Source: Clostridium estertheticum
GTDB lineage: Bacteria > Bacillota > Clostridia > Clostridiales > Clostridiaceae
Length of the DNA stretch: 64,000 nt
Assembly (NCBI RefSeq): GCF_011065935.2
Contig: NZ_JAAMNH020000001.1
Coordinates: 1,571,001-1,635,000 of the forward strand
Reading direction: 5' to 3'
How positions within the stretch are numbered: the stretch's first letter is position 1; every line of letters starts with the position of its first letter. Positions 1 through 9,144 of the stretch are shown here, piece after piece. The notes beneath the pieces were generated by a model, which saw nothing but the letters and a program-made list of their open reading frames with translations, did not search any database and had not been told where the DNA came from. Position numbers and translations under genes: made by a program.

Positions 1-963
1 GACACTGGTAATATAGGTTTTGGAGAAGCACCACCAACAGGAGTTATAACAGGGGATACTACAGGAGCAATAATAGGGGCTATAGAAGATCATATAAAGA
101 AAACTATACTAGGTATGAAAATAGAAAATTTTGAGGATATAATGTTAAAATTACAAAACTGTGTTTTAAAGAACACAAGTGCAAAGGCTGCAGTTGATAT
201 AGCGCTATATGATTTATATGGACAGTTGTATGGAGCACCACTATACAAGTTGTTAGGTGGATATAGAAGTGAAATAGTAACAGACATAACTATAAGCGTA
301 AATGATCCTGAAGAAATGGCAAAGGATAGTTTAGATGCTATAAATAGAGGTTATAGTACTTTGAAAATAAAGGTAGGAAAAGATTCCACGCGAGACATGG
401 AAAGAATGAAAGCAATAAGAAAGGCTGTAGGTTATGATGTTAATCTTAGAATTGACGCAAATCAAGGGTGGAAGCCAAAGGAAGCTGTAAACGTATTAAG
501 AAAAATGGAGGATGCAGGGCTACAAATTGAGTTTGTAGAACAACCAGTCTCTGCATATGATATAGATGGATTAAAATTTGTAACAGATAATGTATATATA
601 CCTGTTTTAGCAGATGAAAGCGTATTTTCTCCATTGGACGCTTTGCATATTCTGCAAAGGAGAGCTGCAGATTTTATAAATATAAAACTTATGAAAACAG
701 GTGGCATATATAACGCTCTTAAAATATGTTCCATAGCAGAAATCTATGGAGTTGAATGTATGATAGGCTGTATGCTTGAAGCAAAGGTAAGTGTAACTGC
801 TGCTGTGCATTTAGCTTGTGCAAAAAGTATTATCACTAAAATTGATTTGGATGGTCCTGTTTTATGCAGTGAAGACCCAGTAAATGGAGGAGCAATATTT
901 AATGAATCCAAAATAATACTTACAGATGCACCAGGACTGGGGATAAAATCTATAAATTATTAG
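1..963 (+). CDS. Dipeptide epimerase (enolase superfamily), 5' end outside window
   Basis: The frame is open from base 1, so the gene starts upstream; 320 codons are visible. The protein belongs to the mandelate racemase/muconate-lactonizing branch of the enolase superfamily, whose dipeptide members interconvert L-Ala-D/L-Glu during murein peptide recycling in the cytoplasm. Visible family marks are GFGEAPPT near the start (substrate-loop side), the KxK base motif LKIKVGK (about codons 121-127), metal ligands in RIDANQGW, FVEQPV and LADES, the second catalytic Lys in NIKLMKTGG, and a DLDGP motif matching the DxD that holds the dipeptide amino group in Ala-Glu epimerases. A start placed at the internal ATG 115 would cut the N-terminal domain. 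The exact dipeptide preference is inferred. A terminator follows at 997. Confidence 0.85.
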   Translation, partial: DTGNIGFGEAPPTGVITGDTTGAIIGAIEDHIKKTILGMKIENFEDIMLKLQNCVLKNTSAKAAVDIALYDLYGQLYGAPLYKLLGGYRSEIVTDITISVNDPEEMAKDSLDAINRGYSTLKIKVGKDSTRDMERMKAIRKAVGYDVNLRIDANQGWKPKEAVNVLRKMEDAGLQIEFVEQPVSAYDIDGLKFVTDNVYIPVLADESVFSPLDALHILQRRAADFINIKLMKTGGIYNALKICSIAEIYGVECMIGCMLEAKVSVTAAVHLACAKSIITKIDLDGPVLCSEDPVNGGAIFNESKIILTDAPGLGIKSINY

Positions 964-996
964 TTAAGAAAATTGTACTTTATAAAGTAGATATAT

Positions 997-1030
997 GAAA
1001 AAAGCCTACCCGCAAGGGTAGGCTTTTTAA
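997..1030. terminator. Bidirectional intrinsic terminator
   Basis: AAAGCCTACCC and GGGTAGGCTTT form a perfect stem around a GCAA loop. There are A-runs on the left and T-runs on the right, so it can serve both the epimerase gene and the convergent transporter gene that ends at 1054. Confidence 0.9.
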
Positions 1031-1053
1031 GTAAGAATATGAATTATTTTAAA

Positions 1054-2565
1054 TTATAAAGATTTATTTAGATGTTTTTTTTCATAGTTGTTATACATTA
1101 CCCATGCAACTACAGCAAAGAATACTGGTCCAGCTACACTCCAAATTGTTGTTGGTAAATCTCCTTCGAGTGCTGGTTGTATTATTGAGAAGAAATTTGC
1201 AAATCCAACAGTGAATATAACTACTACTGTCCATATTAAAGCACTTCTGTCAGTTTTGAATATTTCAAAAGGCTTAACAATAGCTTTGTTTTTCTTAAAT
1301 GGTGCGAAAGCAAACGCTATAAACATGTATGGAAGAGTCATAGCTACGTTAGTCATTGAAACTAATATTTCGATGAACTTTTTCATAGAATCCCCACCAA
1401 CAACAGAAACAAGGAAAATCATAATACAAACTAACGCCGCTTGAACCCACATAGCGTTTTGAGGCATTCCGTTTTTCATTTCTCCCATTTTTCCAGGCCA
1501 TAATTTAGCTGGAGTACCTTCAATTAATTGTTTTAATGGTGAGAACATTAGCGTAAAGAAAGCACCTGATAAAGCTAAGAACATTGAAAGTCCAACGAAT
1601 CTAGCTACACCATGTCCCATTGCTATCGAAGTAGCTTGGCTTGCTCCGAAAGCATTACCAAGAGAATATCCTAGATTAGCCATTACTACATAACCAGCAT
1701 TAGCTAAGTTAACGCTCTTGTCATTCATAACGCTTGACCAATTTGTGAATATACCAACAAGGAATATTCCAAGTGAGTATCCAATTGAGATAACAATCGC
1801 TGAAATAACAACACCCTTAGGGAAGTTTTTTTCAGCATTTTCTGTTTCGTCAACCAATCCTCCAACAACTTCTATACCGCCATAAGCAAATATAGCAAAT
1901 ACTACGAATGCAAATGATTGAAGTATATTCCCAACATATTTAGGATTTGGTGAATCTATGAATGAACTAATTCCAACTATTGGTTGAGCTAAATGACCAT
2001 GAGTTCCTATAAATACTAGTATAGCTCCAATAAGTAAAACTATATTTAACAATGCAACTGCGCTGCCACCTAGTGAAGTTACTTTTTTAATTTTGTCTAA
2101 TCCCTTAGTTGATATAAATGTAACAAATATTATCCAACATATTCCAAGTATTCCTAGAAATTTTGGACCCGTTAATCCCAATAAACCCCAAGTCTTTGTT
2201 GTATCTGTACCAAATATTGCATTTGATATTGGAATCCAAACTGTTGATGCAACGTTAACCATCCAAATTACATAGGATGCATACCACATGAATGTTCCCA
2301 TAAAAGCAAATTTAGCTCCTACTGACTTTGCCATCCATGAGTAAATTCCACCCTTTTCGTCCTTGAAAGCTGCACCAAACTCAGCCATCATGAAAGCAAA
2401 AGGAATAAAGAATGTTATTCCTGATAAGATATACCATGGTATAGCAGCATATCCCATTTTATAGAATGATCTAGGGATATTATTAAATCCATAAACTGAT
2501 GTAAAAATCATTAAGACCAATGATACCAATGTTAAATGTTTTTTGCTTATTACTTTTTCCGACAT
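1054..2565 (-). CDS. yjeM: YjeM-type APC-family amino acid transporter
   Basis: A 503-residue protein with about 12 hydrophobic helices, the usual length of the APC-superfamily glutamate/GABA-antiporter branch. The N-terminus (LVLMIFTSVYGF), EKGGIYSWM, FMWYASYVIWM, the AYGGIEVVGGLVD segment, ENAEKNFPKG and the C-terminal IIQPALE region agree closely with remembered E. coli YjeM. Its physiological substrate is not established; amino acid or GABA exchange is inferred from the family. The start is fixed by an AAGGGGG ribosome site just upstream on the minus strand. It is convergent with the epimerase gene and transcribed alone. Confidence 0.85.
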   Translation of the reverse strand: MSEKVISKKHLTLVSLVLMIFTSVYGFNNIPRSFYKMGYAAIPWYILSGITFFIPFAFMMAEFGAAFKDEKGGIYSWMAKSVGAKFAFMGTFMWYASYVIWMVNVASTVWIPISNAIFGTDTTKTWGLLGLTGPKFLGILGICWIIFVTFISTKGLDKIKKVTSLGGSAVALLNIVLLIGAILVFIGTHGHLAQPIVGISSFIDSPNPKYVGNILQSFAFVVFAIFAYGGIEVVGGLVDETENAEKNFPKGVVISAIVISIGYSLGIFLVGIFTNWSSVMNDKSVNLANAGYVVMANLGYSLGNAFGASQATSIAMGHGVARFVGLSMFLALSGAFFTLMFSPLKQLIEGTPAKLWPGKMGEMKNGMPQNAMWVQAALVCIMIFLVSVVGGDSMKKFIEILVSMTNVAMTLPYMFIAFAFAPFKKNKAIVKPFEIFKTDRSALIWTVVVIFTVGFANFFSIIQPALEGDLPTTIWSVAGPVFFAVVAWVMYNNYEKKHLNKSL

Positions 2566-2892
2566 ATTTTTCCCCCTTAAATGTAAGCGATTAAATCTTA
2601 TTATTATGTCGCTTATTATTATTAGTATTACTCTTATTATTATATATGAATCGACAAAAAGTTCAATACTTTTTTAACAAATATTCATACAATTTGTCGA
2701 CAAATAAGATTGTTTGAACAATTAATAACAAAAGTAACTTTAATTTCTAGATATTATAATAATTATTTGTTAGTTAATTCAACTTATGGTAAAATAATAA
2801 TAAAAAAATTAAAGGCCATTACCACAAATAAAATTAAATGTAAAAAAGAGTTAAATAAGAAAAGTGAATTAATTATACCGAGGGGAGATTAA
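2566..2892. promoter_or_regulatory. Divergent intergenic region with a TCGACAAA/TTTGTCGA dyad
   Basis: No convincing gene lies here; a short open frame at 2710-2892 has no ribosome site. The stretch is very AT-rich. It holds an inverted pair, TCGACAAA at 2651-2658 and TTTGTCGA at 2693-2700, placed where an operator for the minus-strand transporter gene could sit. AGGGGAGA at 2881 is the ribosome site of the hydrolase gene at 2893. The operator role is inferred from position and symmetry only. Confidence 0.4.
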
Positions 2893-3096
2893 ATGAGAAT
2901 ACTTGAGGGAATTATATTTTTTTTTAATATTATATTCACTATCCTATTAATAAGGGGTGAATTTAAAAGAGAAAAAGTAGCTATCCTGTGGTAATTATTT
3001 CACATGGCTGGACAGGATTTAGAAATTCCATCACTATTCTTGAGAAGCGGTCAATGGGAAGTAGGTAAAAATAATAAAAATTTACTTTCTCTAATA
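2893..3096 (+). pseudogene. Alpha/beta hydrolase, 5' fragment (split by the Tn3-type element)
   Basis: An AGGGGAGA ribosome site precedes ATG 2893. The first 24 codons encode a hydrophobic N-terminal helix; a frameshift in the run GAAAAAG then moves to a second frame encoding YPVVIISHGWTGFRN, the oxyanion-side HGxTG motif of PAF-acetylhydrolase-like alpha/beta hydrolases. A deletion/frameshift then joins this to IPSLFLRSGQWEVG and KNNKNLLSL, a late part of the same fold. The frame stops at the inverted repeat at 3097 and continues at 33212. So the gene was broken by an internal deletion, a frameshift and a 30-kb insertion. Confidence 0.75.
3092..3096. repeat. Left 5-bp target-site duplication TAATA
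   Basis: TAATA lies immediately before the inverted repeat at 3097. The same five bases follow the opposite inverted repeat at 33212-33216. Removing the element and one copy restores the hydrolase frame (LLSLIDKSSG). Tn3-family elements are known to make 5-bp duplications. Confidence 0.85.
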
Positions 3097-3134
3097 GGGG
3101 TAGTGCTCGCAAAACGCGGAAAATATACGTTAAG
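3097..3134 (+). repeat. Tn3-family 38-bp inverted repeat, left type
   Basis: Starts GGGG and ends ACGTTAAG, as 38-bp Tn3-family terminal repeats do, with the inner part GCAAAACGCGGAAAATAT. The same left-type end occurs at 31969-32006 and, inverted, at 12245-12282. Confidence 0.85.
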
Positions 3135-3159
3135 ACAGTTATTACCAAAAAAGTCTTGA

Positions 3160-3359
3160 TATTTTAATAAATGTTCAAAGTACAGAGAAAAAACTAAATT
3201 ATCCTGGCTTCGTGAGATATCAGGAAAGTCCTCATCAAAAGCTTTCAATGCAGTTGCGGATAGAATTGAATATATTCGCAATTTAAAGCTTGAAAATATT
3301 GATTTAAGCAGTATACATAACAATAGAATTGACGAATTATATAAATTATGATCAAATTA
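3160..3359 (+). pseudogene. Tn3-family transposase N-terminal fragment (DUF4158-like)
   Basis: The translation contains KYREKTKLSWLREI, SKAFNAVADRIEYIRNL and IHNNRIDELYKL, the pattern of the N-terminal part of Tn3-family TnpA. It has no start codon and ends in a stop before SNYEAF. A nearly identical copy lies at 32032-32251 in the right-hand module. It sits just inside the inverted repeat, so it is a transposase gene reduced to a short end segment. Confidence 0.65.
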
Positions 3360-3592
3360 TGAAGCTTTTTCCAAGTTACAGTTCCAACGACATCAATGTA
3401 CCCTACTATAAAGACAGGAGATAAAATTACTGTTACAAGGATATATAAAAAAGAGAATCTAAAAAGAGGGGATATAATAGTTTTCAAATCTGATGAATTA
3501 AAAGAGACTTTGATAAAGAGACTGATAGGTCTACCAGGATATGAAATTGTTATAAAAGATAAGGGACAAGTTTTTATTAATGGGGTCAAAAC
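3360..3592 (+). pseudogene. lepB: Truncated signal peptidase I (lepB) copy
   Basis: This is a near-identical partial copy of the lepB module at 31969-33211. About 310 bp are missing between GAAGC (3359) and TTTTTCCAAG, which removes the start codon and membrane anchor. The remaining frame keeps the catalytic Ser segment TSMYPT and the Lys segment LIKRLIGLPG, with Tyr replacing Asp after it. It then breaks off after FINGVKT, where Rhs sequence begins at about 3593. It lacks the GDNRxDSxD box and cannot be functional. Confidence 0.85.
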
Positions 3593-6149
3593 GAGTAATA
3601 TCTCGTATGTATGACGGCATAGAAAAATTCACATACAGTTATGATGCAAGTGGAAATGTTGCAAGTCATGTCATGATGATAAAGTGAATGGGAGTAATTA
3701 TAAATATGTCTATGATGCTTCAGAAAGACTTGTAAATATTATAGAAAAATTAACTGCCAATCCAAGTGTTAGAAATGTGATGAACTATGATTATGACATA
3801 GAAAGTAATTTAAAGACGTTTAGGGAAAATGTAAATGGTTTTGGACATATAAATTCCTATGAATATGATAAAGACAGTAAAATAACAGATATATTCTACA
3901 ATAATCCTTATAAAAATGATGGAAACGTAGAGAATTTCCCGCTAAATGGTACAACCACAGGTACATTGGGAACCAAACCATATAATGAAAGTGCAGACAG
4001 TACAGGCAAAACAGTTTTAGTACCAAATTCAACCACAAAGATTCTATATGACTTGGGACTAAAAAAGGAGGAAGGAACTCTTGGAACTTGGTTTAATACA
4101 GCAGGGCTAGCATCTACGAGATATTTAATAGCATCTGAAGGAAAAAATGGATCTGCACTTCATATGTATTTAAAAGCAGATAATAAACTGGCATTTGCAG
4201 TTAGAGACAGTGCAGGAGCCTGGAAGGAACTAATAGTGTCAACTATTGCTGCTTCATCAAATGTATGGCATTATGGAGCATTTGATTGGAATTATAATAG
4301 TGGTACATTAAGTTATAGTTTGAATTTAGATGGTCAAGATTACTCAGGTACCATAGCAATTTCAACAATTAAAGACTTTAGTGGTGCAACAACTGCAGTA
4401 GGAGGGCATAATTCAGGAGCCTATCAACTTAATGGTAACCTTGAACAATTTAGCTACTATGCAAAAGCTCTTACAACAACAGAAATAACTGATATATATA
4501 ATAAAGGAAGAGGAAATGGTGTAAAATATCTATATGATTCCATAGGAAGATTAAAGGATAGAACTATTTCTACAGGTACACTAAATAATCAAAGCTTAAA
4601 AACAAGTTATGAATATCAACCAGGAAAGGTAGTAGCTACTAAAACATCAACTACTACACAAGTAAAATCAATAGACAACGATGGAAAGAAAATAGAATAC
4701 ACATATGACAAGAATGGAAATATAGAAACTATAACTGAAAATACAAAAGTGATAAAATATTACTATAATGAGCTAAATGAGCTTACGCGTGAAGATAATC
4801 AAGTATTAGACAAAACTATTGCTTACAGCTATGATGTAGGTGGGAATATCAAATCCAAGACAGAATATCCATACACAACAGGAACACTCGGCACTGCAAC
4901 TAAAACTTATGCCTATGCTTATGGTGATGCAAACTGGAAGGATAAATTAACCTCCTTTGATGCAAAAGCAATAACCTATGATGAAATAGGAAATCCACTA
5001 ACTTATGGTGGAGATACCTACACATGGGAACAGGGTAGACAGCTAGCAGGAAAGACTGGAAATGGTAAAGATGTAACTTTCAAATACAATGATTCGGGCA
5101 TTAGGACTCAAAAAACAGTAAATGGAGTTACAACAAATTATCATTTAGTAGGAGATAAGGTAACTTACGAGGAGAATAGTACAGATAAGATATATTATAC
5201 CTATGACAATTCAGAACATCTTGTAAGTATGAACTTAAATAATGTAGAATACTACTATATAAGAAATGTTCAGGGAGATATCATAGGACTTAATGATAAA
5301 GCTGGAACTCAGGTAGTAAGCTATGTATATGATGCATGGGGTAAATTAGTATCAACTACAGGTACACTTGCTTCAACTGTAGGAGTTAAGAATCCATATC
5401 TTTATAGAGGGTATAGGTATGATACCGAGACTGGATTGTATTATTTGCAAAGTAGGTATTATAATGCGGATTGGGGTAGATTTATTAATGCTGATGGAGT
5501 AATAGGACAAACAGGAGAATTATTAGGACATAACGTGTTTGATTATTGTAAGAATAATCCTACTACTTTGAAGGATCCATCGGGGTTTAGACCAGTGTTG
5601 ACGGAAGGTGAAGAAACTGAGGAAATGATAGAGGCTTCACTTGCGACTATGTCTAGTACAAATATGTATAATTATCAAAAGAAACATAAATATGATAATT
5701 TAAAAAATGATGTTAAATCAGCTGCTATTACTGGAGGTTTACCCGGTGCGGCAGATACTTTAACGGCTAGTTATTTATCAACATTACGAAATAGTACGAC
5801 ACTGGTTAACAATTCTCAACAGTCACTTAATGGCGGTGGAGTCTCAATTGAATATACCACAGTTGTAGAATCAAAACCGTGGTTAAATGCTGTAACTAAA
5901 GGTTATAAATATGCGGGAGGTGCTGCAACAGCAGTTGCATTTGGTTATTGTGTTTGGGATAATAATCATTATAATCATCCAGCTGGAAGAGACGTAGTTG
6001 ACGGACTTGGAATTGGTGCTTGTGTTCTAATTGGACTTGCTTTAGCTCCATTAGAATTACCTATATTAGTAGGAGTAGGAGCTGGCGCACTTGCAGGGTT
6101 TGGTGTTTCAATGGGTACATCATGGATAAAGAGAAAATTATTTGATTAA
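3593..6149 (+). CDS. Rhs/YD-repeat protein, 5'-truncated cassette with a Gly/Ala-rich tip
   Basis: The homologous part opens at about 3593 (VISRMYDGIEKFTYSYD), is shifted once near 3670, and then reads without a stop from 3684 (a GTG with no ribosome site) to 6149. It holds a LamG-like domain (4000-4490), many YD repeats, and the Rhs core RYDTETGLYYLQSRYYN and WGRFINAD ending at DPSG. The roughly 190-residue tip ends in a glycine/alanine-rich hydrophobic stretch (about 5920-6130) and KRKLFD, suggesting a membrane-acting toxin; this is inferred. There is no signal peptide, promoter or N-terminal domain, so it is probably a silent cassette. A five-helix membrane protein gene follows 27 bp downstream. 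Confidence 0.7.
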
Positions 6150-6176
6150 TAAATTACTATTTGGAGTGGTGAAAAT

Positions 6177-6629
6177 ATGAGTAAAAATACAAAAAAAATA
6201 CCTGCTTTTATACTAATAATAGCTACTTTAGTCGGGTCAATAGTACAACATTTTAAGCCTCAGTATCAATTAATATTTTTAGGAATAATATTAATTGTAC
6301 TAATTTATGGAATATTAGAATTAAAAAGTCATGATGAACAAAAGAACAAGATAGGTATTGTACTCTCATTTATTTTATTTGGAATATTATGTGCTTCTGT
6401 GGTTATTGGTAAAAATTATGGTAATATGAATGAAAATACAGAAGGAATTGTATTGCTTATAGCTTTTGTGGAGTTATTTTCTACATTATCAATATTGGGA
6501 TATAGAATTGTCAATGAAAGTGGAGATAGTAAGAAAATTAGACAATTTGTGATGAGTATGGCTATGCTTGTGGGTTTATTCCTATTACTTGGGTTAGTAG
6601 CATTATTTGCAGTATTAGGTTTTTTATAA
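6177..6629 (+). CDS. Five-helix membrane protein, candidate immunity to the upstream Rhs tip
   Basis: A 150-residue protein with about five predicted membrane helices: ILIIATLVGSIVQ, LIFLGIILIVLIYGI, IVLSFILFGILC, IVLLIAFVELFSTL and LVGLFLLLGLVALFAVLG. A GGAGTGGTG site precedes the ATG. I do not recognise a family. It lies immediately 3' of an Rhs tip that is itself hydrophobic, the normal place of an immunity gene in polymorphic toxin loci, so neutralising that tip in the membrane is a reasonable inference and nothing more. Confidence 0.6.
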   Translation: MSKNTKKIPAFILIIATLVGSIVQHFKPQYQLIFLGIILIVLIYGILELKSHDEQKNKIGIVLSFILFGILCASVVIGKNYGNMNENTEGIVLLIAFVELFSTLSILGYRIVNESGDSKKIRQFVMSMAMLVGLFLLLGLVALFAVLGFL

Positions 6630-6892
6630 ATATTAAAAATTTAATATCATATAATTATATTAGTTTAATAAATTGGAAATTGAACATGCAATGATAAATG
6701 TTATTCAATGCTCAAATAGTTTTTCAAGGTGTGAAAAATCAGATGTATAAAGATGAAGCGTGTAACTAAAACTGCTTCTGACTCAATAATTTATAGCAAA
6801 CTTACTGCAAAGATATAAAATTATAAAAAATAGAGCAGGTACTTATTTCTATAATGAAAAGTATAATTGTATATACCGTATAATTAGAATTC
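6630..6892. other. Intergenic stretch without a recognisable gene
   Basis: AT-rich DNA with short broken frames and no ribosome site in front of a useful frame. I see no promoter strong enough to call, though the candidate RNA that follows would need one in this interval. Confidence 0.4.
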
Positions 6893-7035
6893 TGCATTGA
6901 GAGGTAACTATTAGGCAAAAAAAGTGCCCTGAAACCTCAATTGAGTACCAAAAGGGAACTACTAGGGCGCTATCCTAGGAAATCATATGCTAGTGTGTAA
7001 AAACTACATACAAGGGCTCATTGAAGCTAACAACA
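6893..7035 (+). ncRNA. Candidate structured RNA ending in a terminator
   Basis: This stretch is less AT-rich than its surroundings and can fold into several short helices: GAGGT with ACCTC, the GGCA/TGCC hairpin around an A-run, CCAAAAGG, the CTAGG/CCTAG hairpin, and TTGAG with CTCA further on. A strong intrinsic terminator follows at 7036. There is no open frame, and no coding gene lies downstream in range for a riboswitch. It may match a known clostridial RNA class (the raiA motif is one to test). I cannot confirm a family. Confidence 0.45.
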
Positions 7036-7074
7036 AAACGTCAACAGGTCATGATATCTGTTGACGTTTCTTTT
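7036..7074 (+). terminator. Intrinsic terminator after the candidate RNA
   Basis: AAACGTCAACAG pairs perfectly with CTGTTGACGTTT around a 10-base loop, followed by CTTTT. Confidence 0.8.
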
Positions 7075-7125
7075 CATGCCGAATCAAAGGAGAAATCAAA
7101 TATGGTGTAGAATATTACTATATTA

Positions 7126-7163
7126 GGAGTAGTAACCGCGAAACGCGGGTTTTATACGTTAAG
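7126..7163 (-). repeat. Solo Tn3-family inverted repeat, right type
   Basis: GGAGTAGTAACCGCG to ACGTTAAG, with one change in the leading G-run. It is followed by the same hairpin segment (ACCGATATATTC and its complement) found at 11970 and 33121. It cuts an Rhs scrap at 7101-7125 (YGVEYYYIR). Homology to the mini-element at 11916 continues to about 7344, where the MITE-like element begins; the partner inverted repeat is missing. Confidence 0.75.
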
Positions 7164-7344
7164 ACATATATTACCAAAATACCGATATATTCAAAAAATT
7201 CTTTGAATATATCGGTATTTTAATTACTTTAAGGTATATTTTAAAGCTATTCCTTAAAAGTTTTGCTTCCTTTTTTCATTTTATTATTTTCCATTTTCAT
7301 CCTTCACTTAGTTAGTATTATCAATACTATAATTGTACTTTAAC

Positions 7345-7617
7345 GGGTACAGCCATAGTACATGTAAAAATGAGCCACATCAGGGATAATATTTTCAAAA
7401 TACGTCTTTTAAGTGTTTTATTTGAAATTTAACGATATATTTCATTATTATACTCTGATAACGCTATTAAAATATCTTTCACTGGGGTTATAAAAACAAT
7501 CCAAAAACATTTTAAAATAAATAGACTTGGTGCAACATCTGTAAAACGTTATATAGCCACGGTTTGAATATTAATTCCAACAAGTGGCTCATTTTTACAT
7601 GTATGTCGGCTGTACCC
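7345..7617. mobile_element. 273-bp MITE-like element with 34-bp imperfect inverted repeats
   Basis: The left end starts GGGTACAGCC and runs through ACATGTAAAAATGAGCCAC; the right end is its complement with a 3-base difference. No coding capacity lies between. The ATGAGCCAC part resembles terminal repeats of IS21-like elements, a tentative link. A solo 15-base piece of the right end recurs at 11711-11725, and a related GTTAAAAGTGAGCCAC lies at 13781. No clear target duplication was seen. Confidence 0.6.
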
Positions 7618-7618
7618 C

Positions 7619-8548
7619 TATGACAGCTCAGATAATCTTGTAAGTATGAACTTAAATGGTGTAGAATACTACTATATAAGAAATGCTCAGGGAGATATTA
7701 TAGGACTTAATGATAAAGCTGGAACTCAGGTAGTAAGCTACGTATATGATGCATGGGGTAAAGTAGTATCAACTACAGGTACGCTTGCTTCAACTGTAGG
7801 AGTTAAGAATCCATATCTTTATAGAGGGTATAGGTATGATACTGAGACTGGGTTATATTATCTACAATCTAGATATTATAGTCCAGAATGGGGTAGGTTT
7901 ATTAATGCAGATAGGAATTTGGGTACACCAGCCGAATTGCTTTCGCATAACTTGTTTGCCTACTGTGGAAATAATCCAATAAATAAAATTGATCAGGATG
8001 GTGAATCTTGGGGAGCATTATTAGCTGGAGTAGGTGCTATATTTTCAATTCCAGCAGGAATAGCAACTGTAATAACAGTTGCAGCAATAGCCCTAGCTGC
8101 TGTGGCTATATATACAATAGTGAATATAGCAGTACAAGGATATAGAAATACCCACATTACTTACACTAGTGGTTCATCATCAAGTGGTAGCACAGGAAGC
8201 ACTTCTACTGGAGGAGGAGGTCCATCTTCACCAAAGAATAATGGAAATAAGGTTAAAAAAATAGTGAAACAAATGCATCACCTCTTGACTAATAAAAGCA
8301 AGACATACACTCCTCAAATAACTGCAGTAATTGCAAAATATAATTTAGATTTAAATCGTGAATGGAATTTAGAATACATGGAACATATAGGTAGACATTG
8401 TAATAAATATCATGATTATATGTTGGAAGCTATTACTGCTATTGATGAACTAGCTAATGGAGATACACAGAAATTTTTGTCGGGATTTAATATAGTTAAA
8501 GACTATATAATTAAAAATCCAGATAAGTTATATAATAAAGGTTGGTAA
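7619..8548 (+). CDS. Rhs 3' cassette with AHH-type nuclease tip
   Basis: The open frame starts inside Rhs sequence (YDSSDNLVSM, ATG at 7646) right after the MITE-like element, so it is a 5'-truncated cassette without its own signal. It carries the Rhs core RYDTETGLYYLQSRYYSPEWG, a hydrophobic Ala-rich segment (8025-8130), a Ser/Gly-rich linker and a C-terminal domain: MHHLLTNKSKTYTPQ, LDLNREWN, GRHCNKYHDYM. The HH, N and H..YH pattern is that of the AHH family of HNH/Endo VII-like nucleases, so it probably cleaves nucleic acid. An Imm11-like gene follows 12 bp downstream. Confidence 0.75.
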   Translation, partial: YDSSDNLVSMNLNGVEYYYIRNAQGDIIGLNDKAGTQVVSYVYDAWGKVVSTTGTLASTVGVKNPYLYRGYRYDTETGLYYLQSRYYSPEWGRFINADRNLGTPAELLSHNLFAYCGNNPINKIDQDGESWGALLAGVGAIFSIPAGIATVITVAAIALAAVAIYTIVNIAVQGYRNTHITYTSGSSSSGSTGSTSTGGGGPSSPKNNGNKVKKIVKQMHHLLTNKSKTYTPQITAVIAKYNLDLNREWNLEYMEHIGRHCNKYHDYMLEAITAIDELANGDTQKFLSGFNIVKDYIIKNPDKLYNKGW

Positions 8549-8560
8549 GGAGGAACTTAT

Positions 8561-9121
8561 ATGAACTATTTTACATTGCAATATGATATGAAAAAGTATG
8601 AAAGAAATGGTGTTATGGCTTACCATAGTGAGTTATACGGCATTGGTATGCATGACATTATTAGAGGTAATCATCTTTATAATTGGGATAAACGAATCAC
8701 ATTTAATTATACACCAGATAACGGGAGTGAAATTACAGACTATATTTGTAATGATTTTAGGTGGCTTATAGTATCAAATAAGTTTAGAGAGGCTTTTGAA
8801 AATGCTCATATGACTGGCATACAATATTTACCGCTAAGTATTATTAATAAAGAAACAGGAATAGCGCTAGGGGAATACTATGTAGCTAATATATGTAATT
8901 TGATAGAAGCAGTTGATATGGGGCAGTCTGAGTATATTGAATTAATGCCTGGTAAATATGTGTTTGCATCATTTGCAGTAAAGGAAGATAAAATAAATAG
9001 TTTTGATATTTTTAGACTAAAAGAATATAATGTGTCAATATTATTATCTGAAAAATTTAAAAATATAATAAAAATTAATAAATTAACAGGATTTAATTTT
9101 ACTAAAGTAAAAGTGGTATAA
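8561..9121 (+). CDS. Imm11-like immunity protein (DUF1629 type)
   Basis: A 186-residue soluble protein with no signal peptide, preceded by AAGGAGG at a good distance from ATG 8561. The segment WLIVSNKFREAFENAHMTG followed by IQYLPLSI and a later YYVANICNLIEAVD match the shape of Imm11/DUF1629 proteins, which commonly sit beside AHH nuclease toxins. It would bind and block the nuclease tip encoded directly upstream. The family call is from motif memory; the pairing is from position. Confidence 0.65.
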   Translation: MNYFTLQYDMKKYERNGVMAYHSELYGIGMHDIIRGNHLYNWDKRITFNYTPDNGSEITDYICNDFRWLIVSNKFREAFENAHMTGIQYLPLSIINKETGIALGEYYVANICNLIEAVDMGQSEYIELMPGKYVFASFAVKEDKINSFDIFRLKEYNVSILLSEKFKNIIKINKLTGFNFTKVKVV

Positions 9122-9144
9122 AAAAGCTTAAGGGGGGATATTTA

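Noticed and set aside
2710..2892. 60-codon plus-strand gene
   Set aside because: No ribosome site, low-complexity Lys/Asn-rich translation, and it overlaps the ribosome site of the hydrolase gene.
6893..7035. SAM-I riboswitch
   Set aside because: GAGGT and GCCCTGAAACC looked similar, but the remaining conserved boxes are missing and there is no sulfur-metabolism gene downstream.
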